A stretch of 64,000 nucleotides of DNA from Streptosporangium saharense (GTDB lineage: Bacteria; Actinomycetota; Actinomycetes; Streptosporangiales; Streptosporangiaceae): NCBI RefSeq assembly GCF_014203715.1, contig NZ_JACHJP010000001.1, positions 1,218,432-1,282,431 of the forward strand, written 5' to 3'. This document shows, in pieces, positions 61,221 through 64,000 of this stretch. Position 1 is the stretch's first letter. Every line of letters begins with the position of its first letter. The notes beneath the pieces were generated by a model. The model ran no database searches. It worked only from the letters and a program-made list of their open reading frames with translations, and was not told the origin of the DNA. Both the position numbers and the translations under genes were made by a program.

Positions 61221-62124
61221 CCGACACCGGAGCCGCGTCATCGTCGGCTTCCTCGCCGCGCCCCTCCTGCTGTACACGGTGTTCGTGGCCTCGCCGTACG
61301 TGCAGGCGTTCTACATCGCCCTCACCGACTGGCGGGGCCTGTCCGCCGAGGCCGACCTCGTCGGCCTGGCCAACTTCGCCGAGCTCTCCGGCGACCCGGT
61401 GTTCTGGAAGGCGCTGCTCAACAACGTGATCCTGCTGGTGACCCTGCCCCTGGTCACCATAGGACTGGCGCTGTTCCTGGCCTTCATGCTCAACGCCGCG
61501 GGCGGTCCCCGCAGCGGGGAGATCAGGGGGGTGAAGGGCGCCGGGTTCTACCGGGTCGTGTACTTCTTCCCGTACATCCTGTCGATCGCGATCATCGGCG
61601 TGCTGTGGACGAACATCTACAACCCCATCAATGGCCTTCTCAACGGCGGGCTGCGGGCCGTGGGTCTCGGCGAGGTCCAGCCGTCGTGGCTCGGTGACGA
61701 GAGGCTGGCCTTCTGGGCCGTGCTCGCCGTCCTCGTCTGGAACGGCGTCGGATTCTACGTCGTGCTCTTCACCGCGGGCATCAAGGCGATCCCCGCCTCG
61801 CTGCTTGAGGCGGCCGTGCTCGACGGGGCGTCGAGAACCCAGATCTTCTTCCGCATCACGGTGCCGCTGATCTGGGAGAACATCCGCACGGCCACGGTCT
61901 ATCTGGGGATCGCCGCGCTGGACGCCTTCGCCGTCGTGCAGATCATGACCGCGGGCGGGCCGAACGACTCCACCCAGGTCGCCTCGTTCTACCTCTACCA
62001 GAACGCCTTCTCCTACGGCCGGTTCGGTTACGCCTCGGCGATGGGCGTCGTGCTCTTCGCCGTCACCCTCGCCCTGTCCGCGTTCACGCTCAGGGCGACC
62101 CGCAGAGAGAGGATCGAGTTCTGA
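61213..62124 (+). CDS. ngcF: Sugar ABC transporter permease, NgcF-like
   Basis: This 303-residue membrane protein has six helices of the MalF type. The ATPase-contact EAA loop reads LLEAAVLDGASRTQIFFRITVPLI. GTG 61213 overlaps the binding-protein stop. The C-terminus has a short basic stretch before the stop, which overlaps the next start by one base (TGATG). It should dimerise with the next gene's product. No ATPase gene is present, as in NgcEFG systems that borrow the shared MsiK ATPase. Confidence 0.88.
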   Translation: MASRHRSRVIVGFLAAPLLLYTVFVASPYVQAFYIALTDWRGLSAEADLVGLANFAELSGDPVFWKALLNNVILLVTLPLVTIGLALFLAFMLNAAGGPRSGEIRGVKGAGFYRVVYFFPYILSIAIIGVLWTNIYNPINGLLNGGLRAVGLGEVQPSWLGDERLAFWAVLAVLVWNGVGFYVVLFTAGIKAIPASLLEAAVLDGASRTQIFFRITVPLIWENIRTATVYLGIAALDAFAVVQIMTAGGPNDSTQVASFYLYQNAFSYGRFGYASAMGVVLFAVTLALSAFTLRATRRERIEF

Positions 62125-62963
62125 TGGCCCTGCGAAAGTCTTCGGGACCGACGGTCACCGTCGCCCAGGCGTTCCTGGTTCTGTGGGCCGTGGTCTCGAC
62201 CGTGCCGCTGCTGTGGGCCGTCGTCAGCTCCTTCAAGTCCGACCCCGAGATCGTCGCCGACCCCTGGGCGCTGCCGAAGATGCTGCGCTGGGAGAACTTC
62301 GCCCGCGCCTGGGACAGCGCCTCGATCGGGACCTACTTCGGCAACACCGTGATCGTGGTCGGCGGCGGCGTCACGCTGACGCTCCTGCTGTCGGCCATGG
62401 CCGCCTACGTCTTCGCCCGTTTCGAGTTCCGCCTCAAGGGGGTGCTCTACTACTTCTTCGTCGCGGGGATGACCTTCCCGGTCTTCATGGCGCTCGTCCC
62501 GCTGTTCTTCGTGGTCCAGAACCTGGGGCTCGGCGACTCGCTGGGCGGCCTCATCCTGGTCTACACCGCCTACTCGCTGCCGTTCTCGATGTTCTTCCTG
62601 GTGGCCTTCTTCAGGACGCTGCCCGGGGAGATCGCCGAGGCCGCCACGCTCGACGGCTGCGGGGAGATCGCGACCTTCTTCAGGATCATGCTGCCGATGG
62701 CCAGACCGGGGCTCATCAGCGTCGGGATCTTCAACTTCATCGGCCAGTGGAACCAGTACCTCATCCCGCTCGTCCTCGTCAGCGACGACAGCAGGTTCGT
62801 GCTGTCGCAGGGGCTGGCCAACCTCGCCGTCGAACAGGGCTACGCCGGTGACCGCTCCGGCCTGTTCGCGGGGCTCACGATCGCCATGCTGCCGATCCTG
62901 GTGGTCTACGCCCTGCTGCAGGGCAGGGTCCAGGCCGGGATGACGGCCGGCGCGCTCAAGTAG
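62124..62963 (+). CDS. ngcG: Sugar ABC transporter permease, NgcG-like
   Basis: This 279-residue membrane protein is a MalG-type partner with six helices. Its EAA loop reads GEIAEAATLDGCGEIATFFRIMLPMARPGL. The segments AAYVFARFEFRLKGVLYYFFVAGMTFP and FNFIGQWNQYLIPLVLV are typical of this family. It ends the importer operon; no terminator with a T run follows in the 79-bp gap to the cyclase gene, so read-through is possible. Confidence 0.88.
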   Translation: MALRKSSGPTVTVAQAFLVLWAVVSTVPLLWAVVSSFKSDPEIVADPWALPKMLRWENFARAWDSASIGTYFGNTVIVVGGGVTLTLLLSAMAAYVFARFEFRLKGVLYYFFVAGMTFPVFMALVPLFFVVQNLGLGDSLGGLILVYTAYSLPFSMFFLVAFFRTLPGEIAEAATLDGCGEIATFFRIMLPMARPGLISVGIFNFIGQWNQYLIPLVLVSDDSRFVLSQGLANLAVEQGYAGDRSGLFAGLTIAMLPILVVYALLQGRVQAGMTAGALK

Positions 62964-63042
62964 GGGCACCTGGGAGTGCCGGTGGTGGCGTAACCTCCTG
63001 GGCGGAAGCCTGAGCGCGACGGAGGGGACGGCGGAGAAGAAC

Positions 63043-64000
63043 GTGGCGGAACGTCCGACGGCCGAGCAGATCGAACGCCTCTTCGTCGGCACCCCACCCC
63101 ACTACACCCGGGGCGAGGTGGCCGAGCTGGCGGGAGTCCCGCAGGAGCTCACCGAGCGCATCTGGCGGGCGCTCGGCTTCGCCACACTGGCCGACGACGT
63201 GGTCGCCTTCACCGACGCCGACGTGGAGGCGCTCGGCCGGGTCAGGGCGATGCTCCAGGACGGCCCACTCGACGAGCGCGCGGTCATCAGGATGACCAGG
63301 GCGATCGGCCAGACGACCGCCAGGCTGGCGCAGTGGCAGGCCGAGATCATGGTCGGCGCCGTGCTCGACGGACAGGGACGGCCCTCCGACGCCGACCTCG
63401 CCGCGGTCATGGAGGCCTCCCGCAGGCTGCTGCCGGACTTCGAGCAGGTGCTCGTCCACGTCTGGCGCGCCCAGCTCGCCGCGGCAGGGACCCGCCTGCT
63501 CGCCACGACCGACCTCAGCGAGGAGATCGTGCCGAACCGGCTGACCCTCGCGGTCGGCTTCGCCGACCTGGTCTCCTTCACCCAGCTCTCCCGCGAGCTC
63601 GACGAGCACGGCCTGGCCGAGCTGGTCGAGGGCTTCGAGTCACGCGCCGCAGATGTGGTCGCCTCGTACGGCGGGCGGCTGGTCAAGACGCTCGGCGACG
63701 AGGTGCTGTTCACCGCGTCCTCCCCGCACACGGCCGCGAGGATCGCGCTCGGCCTGGTCGAGGTGATCCGCGCCTACGGCCCCGAGGTGCGGGTCGGGCT
63801 CGCCTACGGTCCCGTGGTGCCGATGATGGGCGACGTCTTCGGCACCACGGTCAACCTGGCCGCGCGGCTGACGGCCATCGCCCGCCCCGGCACGATCATC
63901 GCCGACGGCGAGCTGGCCGAGGCCGTCGAGGGGGCTCCCGAGATCGCACTCCACCGCATGCGCCGCCGTCCCGCGCGCGGCCTCGGCATGGTCCAGCCGT
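63043..64000 (+). CDS. Class III adenylate cyclase with Rv1264-like regulatory domain (truncated by window edge)
   Basis: The visible 319 residues contain an N-terminal helical domain (about 1-150, with YTRGEVAELAGVPQELTERIWRALGF), like the pH-responsive autoinhibitory domain of mycobacterial Rv1264. A class III cyclase catalytic domain follows. Metal Asp residues lie in VGFADLVSFTQ and LGDEVLF, with the purine-binding Lys in RLVKTLGDE and the Asp/Arg pair in DVFGTTVNLAARL. The protein probably makes cyclic AMP in the cytosol. GTG 63043 has GGAG six bases upstream. The 3' end lies outside the window, but the catalytic part seems nearly complete. Confidence 0.87.
   Translation, partial: MAERPTAEQIERLFVGTPPHYTRGEVAELAGVPQELTERIWRALGFATLADDVVAFTDADVEALGRVRAMLQDGPLDERAVIRMTRAIGQTTARLAQWQAEIMVGAVLDGQGRPSDADLAAVMEASRRLLPDFEQVLVHVWRAQLAAAGTRLLATTDLSEEIVPNRLTLAVGFADLVSFTQLSRELDEHGLAELVEGFESRAADVVASYGGRLVKTLGDEVLFTASSPHTAARIALGLVEVIRAYGPEVRVGLAYGPVVPMMGDVFGTTVNLAARLTAIARPGTIIADGELAEAVEGAPEIALHRMRRRPARGLGMVQP

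Overview
The window is very G+C-rich, densely packed chromosomal DNA from an actinomycete. GTG and TTG starts are frequent, ATGA/GTGA stop-start overlaps are common, and several genes look leaderless, with a TANNNT hexamer just upstream of the start codon. Gene content (LpdA-type quinone reductase, two-domain biotinylated acyl-CoA carboxylase alpha chain, AccE epsilon peptide, actinobacterial Tad pilus locus with a LysM/BTAD protein, EccC ATPase with a WXG100 protein, NgcEFG-type sugar importer) suggests a sporulating soil actinomycete, possibly of the Streptosporangiaceae. The genus is inference. I saw no rRNA, tRNA, insertion sequence, prophage or CRISPR array, so this reads as core and near-core chromosome.

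Layout. 1-10.5 kb: the end of an MFS exporter, an AMIN-like lipoprotein, a cupin, an aldo/keto reductase behind a MerR-type promoter, then nucleoside salvage and sugar-phosphate genes (add, purine nucleoside phosphorylase, phospho-sugar mutase) and lpdA. 10.5-20.1 kb: a siderophore uptake locus (two FecCD permeases, binding lipoprotein with an iron box, two exporter-fold ABC half-transporters forming an asymmetric pair). It is flanked by two membrane proteins, one with pentapeptide repeats and one TPM-like, that share the same cytoplasmic domain. 20.2-27.3 kb: acyl-CoA carboxylase alpha chain, a WXG100 protein and a 1526-residue EccC/EssC-like ATPase. 27.3-28 kb: a 683-bp non-coding gap with three copies of TGTGGAAAAC. 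28-38.6 kb: an unbroken plus-strand Tad/Flp pilus cluster ending in a membrane BTAD/LysM protein and two exported proteins.

38.6-51 kb: an alkylation-repair pair (Ada-AlkA fusion and Ogt), an NYN-domain protein, AccE plus the carboxyltransferase beta chain, an ABC exporter pair, PEP carboxylase, FdhD, biotin-protein ligase and a PH-domain membrane protein. 51-54.7 kb: a secreted PQQ-type beta-propeller with a Cys-Cys pair, and a secreted carboxylesterase. 55-63 kb: an amino-sugar module in which a SIS protein, sugar kinase, family 3 glycosidase and ROK regulator form one operon, divergent from a three-gene NgcEFG-like importer. A single palindrome between them contains both candidate -10 boxes. 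The window ends inside an Rv1264-like adenylate cyclase.

How the genes work together. The carboxylase alpha, beta and epsilon chains and BirA are a complete biotin-dependent carboxylase set spread over 30 kb. The sugar importer, glycosidase, kinase and SIS protein form a route from an imported amino-sugar oligosaccharide to central metabolism; the ATPase for the importer is not here, nor is a FecE-type ATPase for the FecCD permeases. The points most worth follow-up are the shared cytoplasmic domain on two unrelated extracytoplasmic modules, the reciprocally degenerate ABC pair in the iron locus, the double-promoter palindrome, and the isolated EccC/WXG100 pair beside the Tad locus.
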